A stretch of DNA of 64,000 nucleotides from Aporrectodea caliginosa (Eukaryota > Annelida > Clitellata > Crassiclitellata > Lumbricidae): the NCBI GenBank assembly GCA_020284085.1, contig JACEVL010000092.1:228501-292500 (forward strand). Reading direction: 5' to 3'. Numbering within the stretch: position 1 is the stretch's first letter; each line of letters opens with the position of its first letter. Below the pieces are notes generated by a model. It saw only the letters and a program-made list of their open reading frames with translations. It made no database searches and was not told where the DNA came from. Positions 23,510 to 35,391 of the stretch are shown here, one piece after another. Position numbers and translations under genes: made by a program.

Positions 23510-24310
23510 ACATAGGGGCGTATTAACAACATGTCGTCCGCGTAGAGCAAGCAGCCAGCAACTAACGAATTGATGTGACATCCTATATCACGTGGACGCA
23601 GTCGCTCGACAAACAAATTAATGAATAATTATTGTAACGAGGTGGCGTTCTCGATATTCATTTCTGTAGAATATTCGAAGGAATTCAACACAGTTTCGTT
23701 GCTTTTCTCGGCTTTCTTTAAACAGGTTTCTTGAATTCGAATCTATAGGTTAGATTTGTAATAATCATTTGCGTATAAAATAAGTAATGTCTTAAAATGT
23801 AGATAAGAGTTACACCAGTATTTCGATAGCTCTTCCTCAACGTCCCGTGTTAGACTGAACGATCAAACGCCCCTTTCGTACCTCTACAAGTGAGTACAAC
23901 ACACCTTCAGTACCTCCTTAACCAGTTTTTCTGCATTCGTTCAAGCGCAACAACCATAAAGCTTGACAACGTACGAATTCTGTACTTCTTCTATCGTTCG
24001 CTAGGTGTCTATCCAGCGACCCTTTTAAACTCAACTTCACATATTCGCTAGGTGTCTGCCAAGCGACCATTTTCTAACTCATCTTCCCTAAGTGAGTATC
24101 ACATATTCGCCAAGTATCTGACCAGCCCCCCTTTAATATAATTATGCAAGTTGCAGAGGTGTCTCTAACAATATGTTAAAGTGAAAGGGCGACAAAACAC
24201 TCCTTTGTCTCACACCAGATGTCACTGAGAAGCAGAACGAAAAGCAACTGCCCCAGCCCACCCTAACCGTTAGTTTGCTAAACCAGTTTTCTATGATCGA
24301 TACTATAGAT
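23510..24310 (-). pseudogene. LINE reverse-transcriptase fragment split by a later insertion
   Basis: On the minus strand 24310-24180 encodes ENWFSKLTVRVGW and VTSGVRQRSVLSPFHFNI (the GVRQGSVLSP motif). Then 23625-23515 encodes LFVERLRPRDIGCHINSL and AGCLLYADDMLLI (YADD box at 23533-23544). Between them lie about 530 bp that do not belong. These contain three copies of a roughly 55-bp unit with TTCGCTAGGTGTCTRYCAAGCGACC. It lies in intron 5 of ABCA gene 2. GVRQGSVLSP with GCLLYADD is a LINE type different from the L2-like copies. Confidence 0.75.
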
Positions 24311-24851
24311 ACCATACTATAGATAATATAACGATTGGTATACCCGCTTGCAACAATGAGTCGAAAAATGACGATTGATTGCTGATTAATTTGAACGTAG
24401 AATGATGAGTTGGCATGCTTTTATCACACTACTTTGCGTTGTTTTAACGATTCGGTGAGTCAGCAAGTATGAAACTATGTAATGCAGAAAACAATTGTGC
24501 TTCTACTCTGAGCTTTATAGAAAAAAGGGCGTAAGATTTGTTAGAGTTGAGTTAATTATTGCTAACGAGGACAATTCGTCGATGTTTAAGTACAGAAATG
24601 TAACACATGCGAAGTTATTGACCACTGAATCGACCAATGACTACAAACTTCATCTTCTGTGTTCAGCTTCTCTTCTGCCATTTCCTCAATGCTGTCTAAC
24701 CAAACCTTATTCACTTTCTAAAACACGCGATTCGTCAAGCAATGCGCTCTCTATGTCTCTCTGTCTCTCTGTCTGTCGGTCTTTCTGTCTGTCTGTCTGT
24801 CTGTCTCTCTCTCACTGTCTCGCTGGCTCACTGTATCTTTCTCTCTTTCTC

Positions 24852-24913
<62 letters not shown>

Positions 24914-25498
24914 CTTCACTCGATATCTGTCTCTGTTTGTTTAACTCCATCCAATAACTGCTTCAATGATGTCGGCTAACCGGCGGCTCTTTAGAAGTCT
25001 TAATCTCGAAGATAGAAGTACCGTTGCAATCGAAGTAGAAAATCGAGAAGACTGTGTTTTTCCTCAAGGGAAATCAAAACTGGTAATTGGGTGAATCGAG
25101 GATTCAAAGCCTAAGATGCAATGCACAAATAATTGTCTTTATCAATGGTGAATGGCAATGATTTTGGTGGTGAAAAATTATAGTTAAAAAATATTTACTG
25201 CGACTACCTTTAGCCTACGCCTTTCATGCATCAGTATCAACGGAATAATACATGAAGTGTTGATGATGATATGTATATATATAATTATATATATATATAG
25301 TAGATATATAAGGTGTCGTATAACGGCAGAATTGATCAAGTGCTATTTAAATCGCGTGTAACAGGGTCAGGCTGTCGAGAAGAATAACCGTGAAACGCGC
25401 ATGATCGCTAGGAAATGTAGATTGTAGAGCTAGACGAAGATAATATTTAAGTCACACATTTGGCTGTAGAAACCGTGTGGTTGTTTGAATTTGACCAG
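24311..25498. other. ABCA gene 2 intron 5, 3' part, with microsatellite
   Basis: The segment 24742-24906 is a (TCTG)n/(TC)n microsatellite. Frames over it that encode Ser/Leu runs are artefacts. Small (TA)n runs lie at 25270-25300. No gene is seen. Confidence 0.75.
24742..24906. repeat. (TCTG)n and (TC)n microsatellite
   Basis: CTGTCTGTCTGTCTG and a run of about 30 TC repeats. Confidence 0.95.
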
Positions 25499-25680
25499 GC
25501 ATTCCAGCATACTGGAACAACATTTGGTCTTCGGGGAATGCAGAAGACGGTCTCATGATGGGTCACATTCTCATCATGCTCTTCGTCGATACAATCATTT
25601 ATTCCATGCTTACTTGGTATTTGGATGCTGTTATACCAGGCGACTTCGGAACTCCCCAACCGCTCTTCTTTCCCTTCACG
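25499..25680 (+). CDS. ABCA3-like gene 2, exon 6 (TM6)
   Basis: Encodes GIPAYWNNIWSSGNAEDGL, then MMGHILIMLFVDTIIYSML (TM6), then TWYLDAVIPGDFGTPQPLFF and PFT. TWYLDAV.PG.FG.PQPWYF is one of the most conserved ABCA blocks, at the exit of TMD1. The acceptor is TTTGACCAG and the donor is ACG|GTAAGC. It ends in phase 0. Confidence 0.94.
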
Positions 25681-25804
25681 GTAAGCATATTTAGTGCTTA
25701 ATTAGAGTCAGAACTAGGTCGATTTGTCGATCCACTCAGGCATCAGATAACGCTGTTCAGTGTCATGCTGAATGCCCCTTGTTCATCGTTTGGAGCAGGT
25801 CTAT

Positions 25805-26240
25805 TTCGCTATTATAATTTGTTATTATTTATTAATTAAATGTTCAACGCACGCAAGGTCACATTGAAAAGTGAATCTAAGATGCGGATAGTCAGCCGCA
25901 AGGTGCACATGCACTTAGATTTATAAATCCTCGAAAGCCAAGGACAAATAGTGAATTTTGAGCCGCTTTTTGAAGGAAGGAAGCGATTTTAAGCTACGAA
26001 GAGAGCGTGGCAGTCGATTCCATTCCTTGGGAGCAGAGGCAATAGCAATTATGCATGAGAGCCCATAACTGTTCTGCATTGTGGCTCAGCTAGAAGATCT
26101 GTGCTTGATGATTGCAGACAACAAGGATGGATGTAAGGAGCTACTAATGCACGAAAATAGGTAGGTGTGCTGTCGGCTGTCTCCGCCCAATTGTTTTTCA
26201 CCATCCAAAAAGTTCTTTGAGGGATGATAATGTCTGGGAA
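25805..26240 (-). pseudogene. LINE 3'-terminal fragment (L2/CR1-like)
   Basis: Minus-strand translation gives TYFRALVAPYIHP, SSSTDLLAEPQCRTVMGSHA and, in a second frame, ASAPKEWNRLPRSLRSLKSL and KRLKIHYLSLAFEDL. The APKEWN.LP and FKK.LK.H.L....F patterns mark the extreme C-terminus of L2/CR1 LINEs. An AT-rich tail (ATTAATAAATAATAAC on the minus strand) follows. Confidence 0.75.
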
Positions 26241-26691
26241 AATTTTCATTATTTTCATATACTATTTAAGGATACCCCAAAACGTCCTAACTTAAGTCCT
26301 AATTTTTAGCTTAAAATTCTCGTCGTGTGCACACTGCACAGGTTTCAATCTAGGATATAGTAAAGCTATTATAATACACACCGCATAGTATATTTTACAA
26401 ATATTATATGTACTAATTTATGCAGTTCAGAAAAATATAATATTCTGTTATCCTCTGACTGGTGTAAGCAGTAAAGTGATGTAGAAAATTGGGAAAAAAC
26501 GGCATCCATTGAATTTCACAATATATTACAGTGCGGAGTAATTGTTTTACTATTAATTGCTTTTGCACTGATAAGTGATTACTGAGTACATGTACTGCAG
26601 TAATTCAAAACATGGTTTGCTCTGAGATGGTACAGAGTGCAAAATATTCACACATTCAGTCGAATCATAAGTTCACTGTATCCGATGAAGG

Positions 26692-27473
26692 ATGACCGGT
26701 CAATTCGGCGCAAGACAATTTGGCGCAGGACAATTCGGCGCAAGACAATTCGGCGCAAGACAATTCGGCGCAAGACAATTCGGCGCATGGAAGATTTGGC
26801 GCCAGACATTTCGGCGCAGCTATCTATATTGCAGAATATTGCCTTCATTAGGTGTGGTAAGAGCCGGTAAAGTGTATATTAGCGTATTTAATTCCTGATG
26901 GAGGTAGCCCTGTATTTTAGCGTAGGCCCTATTTAATTATTTCAATGATTTTCATGATAACTATCATCAATCCAGCTTCTATTTAAGCAAGATTCTTTTC
27001 ATCAATCCCACGTTTATTTAAGCTAACATACTTTTCATCAACTCGACCTCTATTTACCAACAATTCTTTGCGTCAATCCAGCTTGTATTTGACTAACGCT
27101 CAAACCTATGCAATGACGAATCGTTTACGACGCTAAGCTACGTAGGCCTAATACTTACCGAATTCTTTTCATCAATCCAACTTCTATACACGGGAAAAAA
27201 ATTTTCAACAATCGAGCTTCCATTTACGCAACGAGATAAGAGAAATAGTAAAATACTTTAAAAGACACGTTTACCTTCCTCATGAATTAAATACTCTAGA
27301 ATACACTTATTTTTAACCAAAAGTCGAAAAAGAATAGAAATAGAAGCGTCAACAAAAGGCGCCGAATTGTCTTACGCCGAACTGTCTATGCGCCGAATTG
27401 TCTTGCGCCGAATTGTCTTGCGCCGAATTGTCTTGCGCCGAATTGACCGCGCCGAATTGTCACAGCACCCGAC
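26692..27473. mobile_element. Foldback-type element with CAATTCGGCGCAAGA arrays at both ends
   Basis: The left array (26698-26817) has about seven copies of the 15-bp unit CAATTCGGCGCAAGA and variants. The right array (27358-27466) has the complement, TCTTGCGCCGAATTG, again about seven copies. The outer ends pair as GGATGACCGGTCAATTCGG and, in reverse, GGGTGCTGTGACAATTCGG. Flanks GATGAAG and GACGAAG may be a target duplication. The interior (about 540 bp) is AT-rich with a weak repeat containing CTTTTCATCAAT. There is no transposase. It lies in intron 6 of ABCA gene 2. Confidence 0.8.
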
Positions 27474-27879
27474 GAAGTGAGTCTTTGTTGCAATTCCGGA
27501 ACTCCTTTCGAGTTTTTTCAACCACTTGCAGTAGGAACTGCTTTCAATCTTCATTTGCTGTTGTTGCATTGACGCAGGCCAATATGTTAACCAGTATAGC
27601 CGCTTCCTTGTACGATTTCACAGATGACCAACTATCCACTTTCGAGAAAGCTGTCGTAAATGCCAGTAGTCTGGAAGATAGTGTGAGAAAAAGCTAAAGC
27701 TTTCGGAAGATACTTGACCAAGTGTGATAAAATGACTGTGCAGAGCGAGGTGTTGCTTTAATAGCCATTGAAGGAAACAAAAGCACATGACGAGCATTTT
27801 TTGATAAAATGGAGACTAGAGTTAGAACCCATTGGGGGACCCATAAGTAGTATCTAAAAAAACTGAAAAATTTCCCCAA

Positions 27880-29060
27880 ACATTACTCTCTCCCAAAGAA
27901 ACATTTTGCCAGGTTAGACCCAAGACTTAAATATAAATTATTAGGACGCCCTAGTGTGCTGGATCTGAGGCTTTGTAGGTGAAGCAGGCCAATTTAAATT
28001 TTATTCTGAATTGAACAGGAAGCCAAGGCAATGAATGAGTAGGACTGATTAGTATGTTCGTAGTGGAACACGCTGCACTACGCGAGCTAAGGAGTTTTGG
28101 ATGCGTTGCAGCCTGTTTAGTTCAAGAAAGCGAATTAGCATAATCAAGGCCAGAGGATACAAGCAAACAGGGAATGGTTTGAGACACATTCTTGGCCACG
28201 GCCGACCTGATATGACTTATGACCCTGATGTGATAGAAACAAGATTTATACAGGTTTGTTATGTGCGGTCGGAATGTGAGCTTACTGTTCAGGGTTACCC
28301 CAAATGTTTCGACATTATCTGAACGTGGCACAGCAGTGCCTGCGAGGTCGATGCTAGGAAGCAAAAGGAAAGAACGCAGGCTTTGACATGAACCGAGCAA
28401 AAATAATGGCCTCTGAGTTTATGGCCAAACCATTGAAGCAGAACCATGCATACAGAGATAAGAGGCACTCCTCAAGTGTTAGTTCACTGATCAGTGTGCA
28501 ACAGAGCAATATGGAGCTGAGTATCATCCGCGTACCGTTGTAATTGGATTCCAAAGTGCTTACCTATGTGACTGATTGGGGAAATAAAAACTGTAAATAA
28601 TACAGGAGAGATCCCTGTGGTACTCCAGCAGTGGAAAGTTTGGGCTCAGACCTAGCGGTACCTATGCCCATTGCCCACCTGCTTGCTGTCTACGGTCACT
28701 TAGGTAAGAAACTGGTGAGTCTTGAAAGACGTAGATGGTGGTCCACGGTTTCGAAGGTTGCACTGAAGTCAAGACATACTGAGAGGCAGGTTCTATAGAC
28801 GAGAAGACTATATCAGTGTGTAGACGAGAGCAGTTTCACTGGAATAGCCTTCGCGGTAAGCTGACTGATAAGGACTGAAGTTGGCAGAGGAAGTGATGTG
28901 TTTCTTGATACGCGTAAGAGAGAGACGTTCGAGGATCTTTGAAATGCTATTGAAGTTGGGATAGATTTGAAGTTAGAAAGGTCAAGTCAAGGTCAGGTTT
29001 TCTAAGTAAAGAGGTGACTAGATTTGAAGCATGACGGAAACCACCCTTCACCAAAAGACA
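27880..29060 (-). pseudogene. LINE reverse-transcriptase domain, decayed (L2/CR1-like)
   Basis: The minus strand carries ordered RT motifs: DFSATFETVDHHL near 28760 (motif A), GVPQGS near 28617 (motif B), then LFTVFISPISHIGKHFGIQL and QRYADDTQLHIAL (YADD at 28523-28534). Next comes SLYAWFCFNGLAINSEK-like near 28450, then NVETFGVTLNSKLTFRPHI and a thumb with RLQRIQNSLARVVQR. It has multiple frameshifts. It is the most complete LINE remnant in the window. It lies directly 3' of the transposase-like pseudogene on the same strand. Confidence 0.85.
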
Positions 29061-29329
29061 TCTTGGCCAAGTATTAGGGTGTGTCTAAAAATTAAAGTTT
29101 CAAAATTAATATCCGCCAGTTTGTTTTTGTGTTCCACCTTGAAAAACATTGTCATTTGTCAAATTAGATGAAAATCGGAAAAGATTTAGAACTTGCTCAA
29201 AGCCCCGGAAGAATTAACACTTAGAGACCAACGTGATACATTGCAATTTTAAAAGAAAAAAACAAATTTCAGCATTTAAACATAAGTTATGAGGCAAAAT
29301 CAAAGGAAATACTGTCAGTTATTTGTCAT

Positions 29330-31653
29330 TTACTTATTCCCTTTAGTGCATTTGGGAATTTGTTTCGATGGTACTCGACCAATTGCAGAACAAAACTGTT
29401 TCACTCCCTCGTTTCTGAGCAGGGCTTCATTGAAGGACTGCATGAGAGCCACTCCTTTCTCCGCCAAATCGTTCGTCACTCTTAGGGCGGATATGATGTC
29501 TTTTGCCTCACTGTATGATTGTTCAGACTCCCATTGTTGCGGGTCTCGATCAAGAAAAGAGTCATCCAATTCGAGGATCTGGTATATGTTGGTGGTTGAA
29601 GTGGTGAAGACGTCGGGTAGTGCTTTTGTAGGTAGATTATGTATCGGAGAATCTCTTTGGATGTTATTCAAATCCCTGATTGTGGCGCATGCTATAGACA
29701 ATGCGCTGCTTTTCGTCGACGGTGACTGAATCGTCAAAAAGGCTGAGGCCAACCAGGGTCTCCGACAAATACCAAAGGTGTCGGGAAAATGCTGTTAGGG
29801 CGACCTATGAGACTTCCTTGTCTTGGTAAGTATGGATTGCCTTCAAGAATTCCAGATCGCTCTTTGGGGCTTCATTGGGTGAGGTACAGGTGAACCAGCA
29901 TTTCACGAAAGTTTTTGTCACAAAAAGTGACACTTGAAGTGGCTCCATGACAAAATGTATCAAGACAGAATCAACCAGAAATATGTACCAGACAAAATGT
30001 ACCAAGACGAAATATACCAAGACAATAATTACCAAGACAATAAGTACCAAGACAATAAGTACCAAGATAATAAGTACCAAGACAATAAGTACTGAGACAA
30101 TAAGTACTAAGACAAAATGTATGAAGAGAGACAAAATTTACCTGCCCAAATATAAAATCAGACAATTTAAAAAGCGGTTTCAATGTAAAATCAGACAATT
30201 CATTGGCCTTTGTAACACATGGGAAATGGACTTAAATGACATTAATATTCAGGACTCGGGTCAATGGTTTTCAGGTAAGTAATTGCATCGGTACGATCAT
30301 AAGCATCCACCATCGTGGTAAGGGCTTCGTTGATGCGGATGTATTTCTTTCGTTTCTTGGCTGGAGGCTGACCGGTTGCATGTTGTGCCCTCAAAATCAT
30401 AGTAGCGTGTTGTTCTTGTTGAAGCTTTCGAGCCAGTCTGAGCACGTTTTTCATCTCTGAACGCATAGCTTCGACTTTTGCTTTCCCGTGTTTAGGTGCG
30501 TGGTTGTGTGCTGTTGGTGCCTGCACTACAACATCGTCTTTGGTATGTAATCCGGATTGACATGTTCGCTCTTCACAAACCCAAGCTCTTTGTAGTCGTC
30601 TATGTGATATTCAGTACTCAGTTGCTGTAATGCAAAGGTTTCCAGCTTGATGCATACGTCGCCCTTACAACCCGTGTTACTTGCCGTTGTCTCAAAACAC
30701 ATGGCCACGATTCTTTCTTCCAATCCCCAACTTCTGATCTTGGCCCTCGTCCTGTCCCTGTAACATCTGGCATGATCTTGCCTTCCCAGTGAAGAGTAAG
30801 AGGAACCTTCGGATCGAAGGATTCGCTATTCTCTGCTGCTAGGGCTGCACGGTTATCTTTCCTAGCTCGATGGATCGCTGAAGGACCGATAATTAATCAT
30901 CTCACCAGCTGGTGCTGCATATAGACTGGATGCTGCAAGAGCAGACAAAATGTGAGAGGCCTTCCTGCTGCTGGTTTTGGTGCGATCTAGAGCTGCTGCA
31001 ACATCACGAGTAACTACAGAAATTGTTCCCATTCGTCGCTTCGGTGGCCAAGCAGACGTCGAAGGTTCTGGCTCTTTTTCTGAGCTATCTGATGACGCCT
31101 ATTCCTCAGATGACTTTTCCAACAGAGAAACCTCCGTAGCTACAGCTGTGCTAGCACGATAACGCCCCTCACGCTCTGCAAGTGCTGCTGATCTTGCCAG
31201 TGCTCTCTCTTCTTGCTTTGCAAGTTTGACCTCAATGCCTGCCATGGAACCACGTCGTCCTTTTTCATGCTGTGCTTTCAAAAACTGCCGAACCTCTTCT
31301 ATCTTAATTATTGTCACGGCATCGTTATGCGCAATGTCAAAGGGATCTTGCAGAGAATCCTTGAAAGAATCCCGTTTTCCGTCTTCGGTTTCTGACTTCC
31401 TCGAAATATTTTTTTGAGGTTTTTGCCATTCCTTATGAAGATGTCGTAGCTGATCCCAAACATGATTCTTAGCCCTCGTTGGAATCCGTGCTCTTTCCCA
31501 AATTGGAAGTACCATAGCTACAGTTTCTTTCACGCTGTCATCCAGAAAATGATTTCTTAGTGTATGGAAATTGAACAGCACCTTGAGTACCTCTCCTCGT
31601 GCAGGTAGTTTCGCATAACCGAAGTGATCTTCAGTAGGCCTACTGCCTATCAA
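29330..31653 (-). pseudogene. Transposase-like gene of an uncharacterised family, copy 1 (broken)
   Basis: Read on the minus strand from 31653. The first 184-codon frame has LPARGEVLKVLFNFHTLRN, LPIWERARIPTRAKNHVWDQ, DPFDIAHNDAVTIIKIEEVR and FLKAQHEKGRRGSMAGIEVK, then a charged coiled region. Farther on come PKVPLTLHWEGKIMPDVTG (about 30820) and RIVAMCFETTASNTG (about 30700). The C-terminal part is FSRHLWYLSETLVGLSLFDD, ELDDSFLDRDPQQWESEQSY and TNDLAEKGVALMQSF. The family recurs in many invertebrate genomes. The D-x-T-x-x-N block resembles a second-aspartate motif of hAT-type DDE enzymes (inference). Frameshifts, a 15-bp tandem array and a foreign-looking 94-codon frame (30242-30526) break it. 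Confidence 0.72.
29960..30123. repeat. Tandem array, 15-bp unit ACCAAGACAATAAGT
   Basis: About ten imperfect copies run through this segment with variants GACAAAATGT and AAGACGAAATAT. It lies inside the transposase-like pseudogene, between its middle and C-terminal blocks, so it is a later insertion or expansion. Confidence 0.9.
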
Positions 31654-32910
31654 CCAAATGTCAGCCTTTTTCTAGTCAATTTTGCCATCTCACCTGCGAT
31701 ATGATGCATTAATGAAAACCACCATTACCCGCCATTTGCAACACGAGGTCAGTGACATAAACAACAAGAGATCATTTACGTCATCATCATGAATATTTAT
31801 TAGTTGGGAACCGGCCACTAAGATGGGGTCTAAGGCTGGCATGTATTGAAATCGTGTATAGAATGCCTATAATCATAATGCAACCGGGTTACTACAATTT
31901 CGGTCGCCTTGAGCAAGTCCGAAATACTCACCGATCAGGCTATAATTTCGGATATGGAGTTTATACATCAATTGGCATGATAAATCGAACTGGTCGATAA
32001 AAATTCTTTGAGTTGAAAATTTCACATGTTCCTTAAAAACACCCTACCAAGTATGTATGTGTGTGTAATACTGTGTATGTATATATGTATGAGCATTTGT
32101 TATAGCGCCCCTTCACGATTTCTACTAAGAGGCGCTTCCGACTACAGCGCGGACACTGAATCGGAGTTTCACGCCGAAGCGCATGAGCAATTGCGAGTGG
32201 AGGACTTGCCCAAGGTCCCTACGCGGCGGCTTGAGCCTTGAGGTGGATTCGACCCCGCAACCCTCCGGCTGCAAGGCACTGAACATACTCCTATACCACC
32301 GCCCTGCAATACTGTACGGGAAAAAGCATCACAACAAGAGTCAATAAGTGGTGTAGGTATGAAGTCCATTAGGGTTGATTTAGAAACAGCCCTTAAGAAG
32401 ATTAAAGACTTCAAAGTAGTTTAGCAGGATCAACACGAGAAAGCGAGAGCGTAAGAGATATGGCGACAAGATATTTCAAGAATTGGGCTAAATTAGAGTA
32501 TGAGAGTGAGAAAGAAACATTTAAAGCGACAAGGCGTGAACAAGCAAAGCACAGCGAGACGGAGAGACGGAGAGGGAGAAAGCGAACGAGAAACGGAAGT
32601 AGAAAAGGAAGGGAACGAAAAGCAGGAAAAAGGGAAGGAGAGAGAAATAAAGGTGTATCTTGTTAAAAGTTAAACCGGGCCAATTCAGTGTAAAATAACT
32701 TTCACTCACCTATCGTTTGCCAAAAGCTTCGGTACTGTGCTAGTATTCGCTCAATTTAATTCATAGATAATATGCTTTGTGGCTATTTTAGGTATAGGAC
32801 ATACAATCTTGACATGTAAGTTTAAATCCGGGTTCTAGTTGTTCGAATAAGTAATGTTAAGAACCAAGAGTATAGAGGTCTGTTGAAATGTGCCACTTGT
32901 TCGTCTACAG
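31654..32910. other. ABCA gene 2 intron 6, 3' part
   Basis: Contains the SINE-like copy at 32060-32285 and a purine-rich AGAGAGAAA stretch at 32500-32650, which creates lysine-rich open frames. The rest is unassigned. Confidence 0.6.
32060..32285 (-). repeat. SINE-like dispersed repeat, copy 2 (pairs with 22060-22255)
   Basis: Same order as the 22060 copy: GAGCATTTGTTATAGCGCCC, CTGAATCGGAGTTTCACGCC, GCATGAGCAATTGCGAGTGG and GTCCCTACGCGGCGGCTTGA. It extends about 30 bp further at the right end (CCGCAACCCTCCGGCTGCAA). Confidence 0.75.
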
Positions 32911-33057
32911 AAAGAGTACTGGATGGGTAGAAAAGGATCTAAGACAGAGCTATCGAACGAAGGCTTCATGACGCTGGTTCCAGAAAACAAAATACGATAC
33001 TTTGAAACTCCATTACAAGATGATAAAGCTGGGATCCAGATACGAGGACTGACTAAG
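32911..33057 (+). CDS. ABCA3-like gene 2, exon 7 (TMD1-NBD1 linker)
   Basis: Encodes KEYWMGRKGSKTELSNEGF, then YFETPLQDDKAGIQIRGLTK, which leads into NBD1 (usual pattern: E......G..I..L.K.F). The acceptor is GTCTACAG and the donor is ACTAAG|GTCTGG. Reading through the donor would give a stop after four codons. Phase 0 on both sides; the next exon continues [13 protein letters not shown]. The previous exon lies 7.2 kb upstream, the longest intron of the gene, because it holds a foldback element, LINEs and the transposase-like pseudogene. Confidence 0.9.
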
Positions 33058-33926
33058 GTCTGGGCTCTATAGGTTTCTCTTAAAATCTTAACTATCATAA
33101 TCAATGTTGAGTGTTACTATGGCTGCCATAGTAATGCAGCTTCTGGCAAACTACTGACTGCTACAAAATTATACTGTGTAAGTTAAAATGCTGCCCGTAC
33201 AATTGACAATTTACACTGATAACAATGCTACTTCAAAATTGATATAGCGATACAATGGGGAAGAATAATTATAAACAAGTCTTCCGTATGACAATAGCCT
33301 AAGTGATGTCAAATGTCATTGAAGGCGGAAATTTTATCAGTGCTCAGAACAAAGCATAAAAACTGTAGAAGATTTACCAGTGGCAGTTTCCAGCGCACAC
33401 TTGGATCCGAAACATGGGATTGCCGATTGCTATCCAAATTTCACAGACGACATCATGTTCGAGGTTCCTGTCGGTTGATCGAAGCCCCACGATTTGACTA
33501 ACGATTGATGTAATGTGATTAGTAACTTTAAACTAATTTCAAACACCAATAAGAATTATTCCGAAACGCAAACACAGAAACACTGAACTCCAATATAGCT
33601 TAAATTATTTAGCAACTTCTGCATATTGCAGAAGTATATAGCTCATTTCACTTAAATGTCCATGTTATATAAAGAAATTAATTCTGAAATGAAATGCATT
33701 GCATGACTATGACGTAAAGTTAACATCGATGATGTCCTGAAATTTGTTTTAACATTATTACCCGTTACATTGCATACATTTAACTAAATAAGTTCACCTC
33801 TTTTGAAAACGTTGATTTAAACACTATTCTATAAACTGCAGTGATATTAATTGAGGCAATGTGCATGGTTGTGGTGGATTATAATAAATTGATTGCCGTC
33901 CATTGGTTTGGAATTCTTTCCTGCAG
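33058..33926. other. ABCA gene 2 intron 7, nothing else recognised
   Basis: AT-rich GT-AG intron, acceptor TTTCCTGCAG. Confidence 0.75.
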
Positions 33927-34050
33927 AACTTCGGTTCCAAGACGGAGCCAGCAGTTAACAGCCTTAACATCGACTTCAATGAAGGCAATATAACCGCGCT
34001 ACTGGGTCACAACGGAGCGGGAAAAACAACGACTATGTTCATGTTAACAG
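33927..34050 (+). CDS. ABCA3-like gene 2, exon 8 (NBD1 Walker A)
   Basis: Encodes [35 protein letters not shown] and MFMLTG. Walker A (GHNGAGKT) has the catalytic lysine and the exact ABCA NBD1 wording. The acceptor is CTGCAG and the donor is ACAG|GTAACT. It ends in phase 1, completed by GG of the next exon (Gly). Confidence 0.96.
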
Positions 34051-35391
34051 GTAACTAGTATTATCCATCTATTAGTCTCTGTCCATTTCACTGGTGTCTT
34101 TTTGTTCTTCTTCTTGCTCTTTCACCGGTTCATCTTGTTATTTTTCTTCTAAGGGTTTTTTCTGGATGTTTTGTTAATATTTTCTAGCTCCTGTTCGATT
34201 TCTTCTTCTACTTCTTGCTTTTTATGTCTTCTTCTTTTTCTCTTAGTTCTTCCTTGATTTTCCTCTGTTTCATTCTTCTTTTCCTGCTCTTTTTCGTGCA
34301 CACGACTTCGTACTTCCGCCAAAAGATTCTAAGAACTTTATACCCAGAGTTCTATATAGGCCTAAGCGTTTTCTTAAGCCACCATGTTGACCCAAATCTT
34401 AATAATTCTAACATTATTCTCTTTTTATCCATCTAGTTTAACTTGCGGGTTGCTTGCTTGATTGATTGAGCCACAGGCTAAAATGTCAAATCTTGCGACG
34501 ACTAGTTAGATCACTTACAATCATTCAATCGTCGTGAAACTTGGCAGATAGACTCGCCCTCGCACACACTTCATTCTATCAAAATTTCAGCTCCCCCAAA
34601 AAAGGCTAGCTTATAGAATCGGGGACTCAACTTTTCGAATCGGGGAATCCCCTCTTCCGATACGCAGCGTTGCCATTGGCCAGCGTTGCCATTGGCCACA
34701 ACAGAAACGGGTGCGCCGCCTCATTAAACGCATGCTATGTTGTAAAATGAACGCGGACTATATATTTGTAGAGGTAACTGCTTCGTAAGACGCATTATAG
34801 GATACTAGATGGATATAGTAAAAACTTTGTTTTTACGGGCTGTATTTTTTTATTTATAGTAGCTTTTGTGTGATACATGTAAGCTGTGAAGCGGTGTGTC
34901 TTCCTGCTTGATCATTAAACGAATATATACATCATCATATTATCTATTTTTAAAGCTAAACAACTCCGCCACTGCACAGTGCACATCAGTGCTCTAGTGC
35001 CAGGCAGTGCCAGTCCTAAGACAGGGTGAAGGACAAGGACCTCGCTAATGATCATTGTAGTTACAAAGTGTCGTTAAACTGAGACTTCCATAACGACACT
35101 TATAGCCTATGTAAACAGTCGTCAACATCGTTCCCACGGCCATCATCATCACCTGATTTGTCATCACCATCGTTTTTGTTTTCCATAATACATAAATGTA
35201 AAAATAGGTATCAGTAACAACAATTATTTTAAATATCTTGCTTTCCTAAAATGCGTCTCTCAGTTACTGGAGTTCGCAAGAAATCAGACTCGGCATTTAG
35301 CCATAAATGCATAATAATATATACTAGCCTATTTAAATTATATGCGCATCGTAAATGTCGATATTTCTGATTGTAACTATTGGTTTTGAAG
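34051..35391. other. ABCA gene 2 intron 8, nothing else recognised
   Basis: Starts with a pyrimidine-rich TTCTTCTTC stretch (34100-34290). Near 34580-34720 are short duplicated pieces (CAGCGTTGCCATTGGCCA twice). No gene is seen. Confidence 0.65.

Noticed and set aside
24495..24957. 149-codon frame rich in Ser and Leu
   Set aside because: Half of it is the (TCTG)n/(TC)n microsatellite; the rest has no family features.
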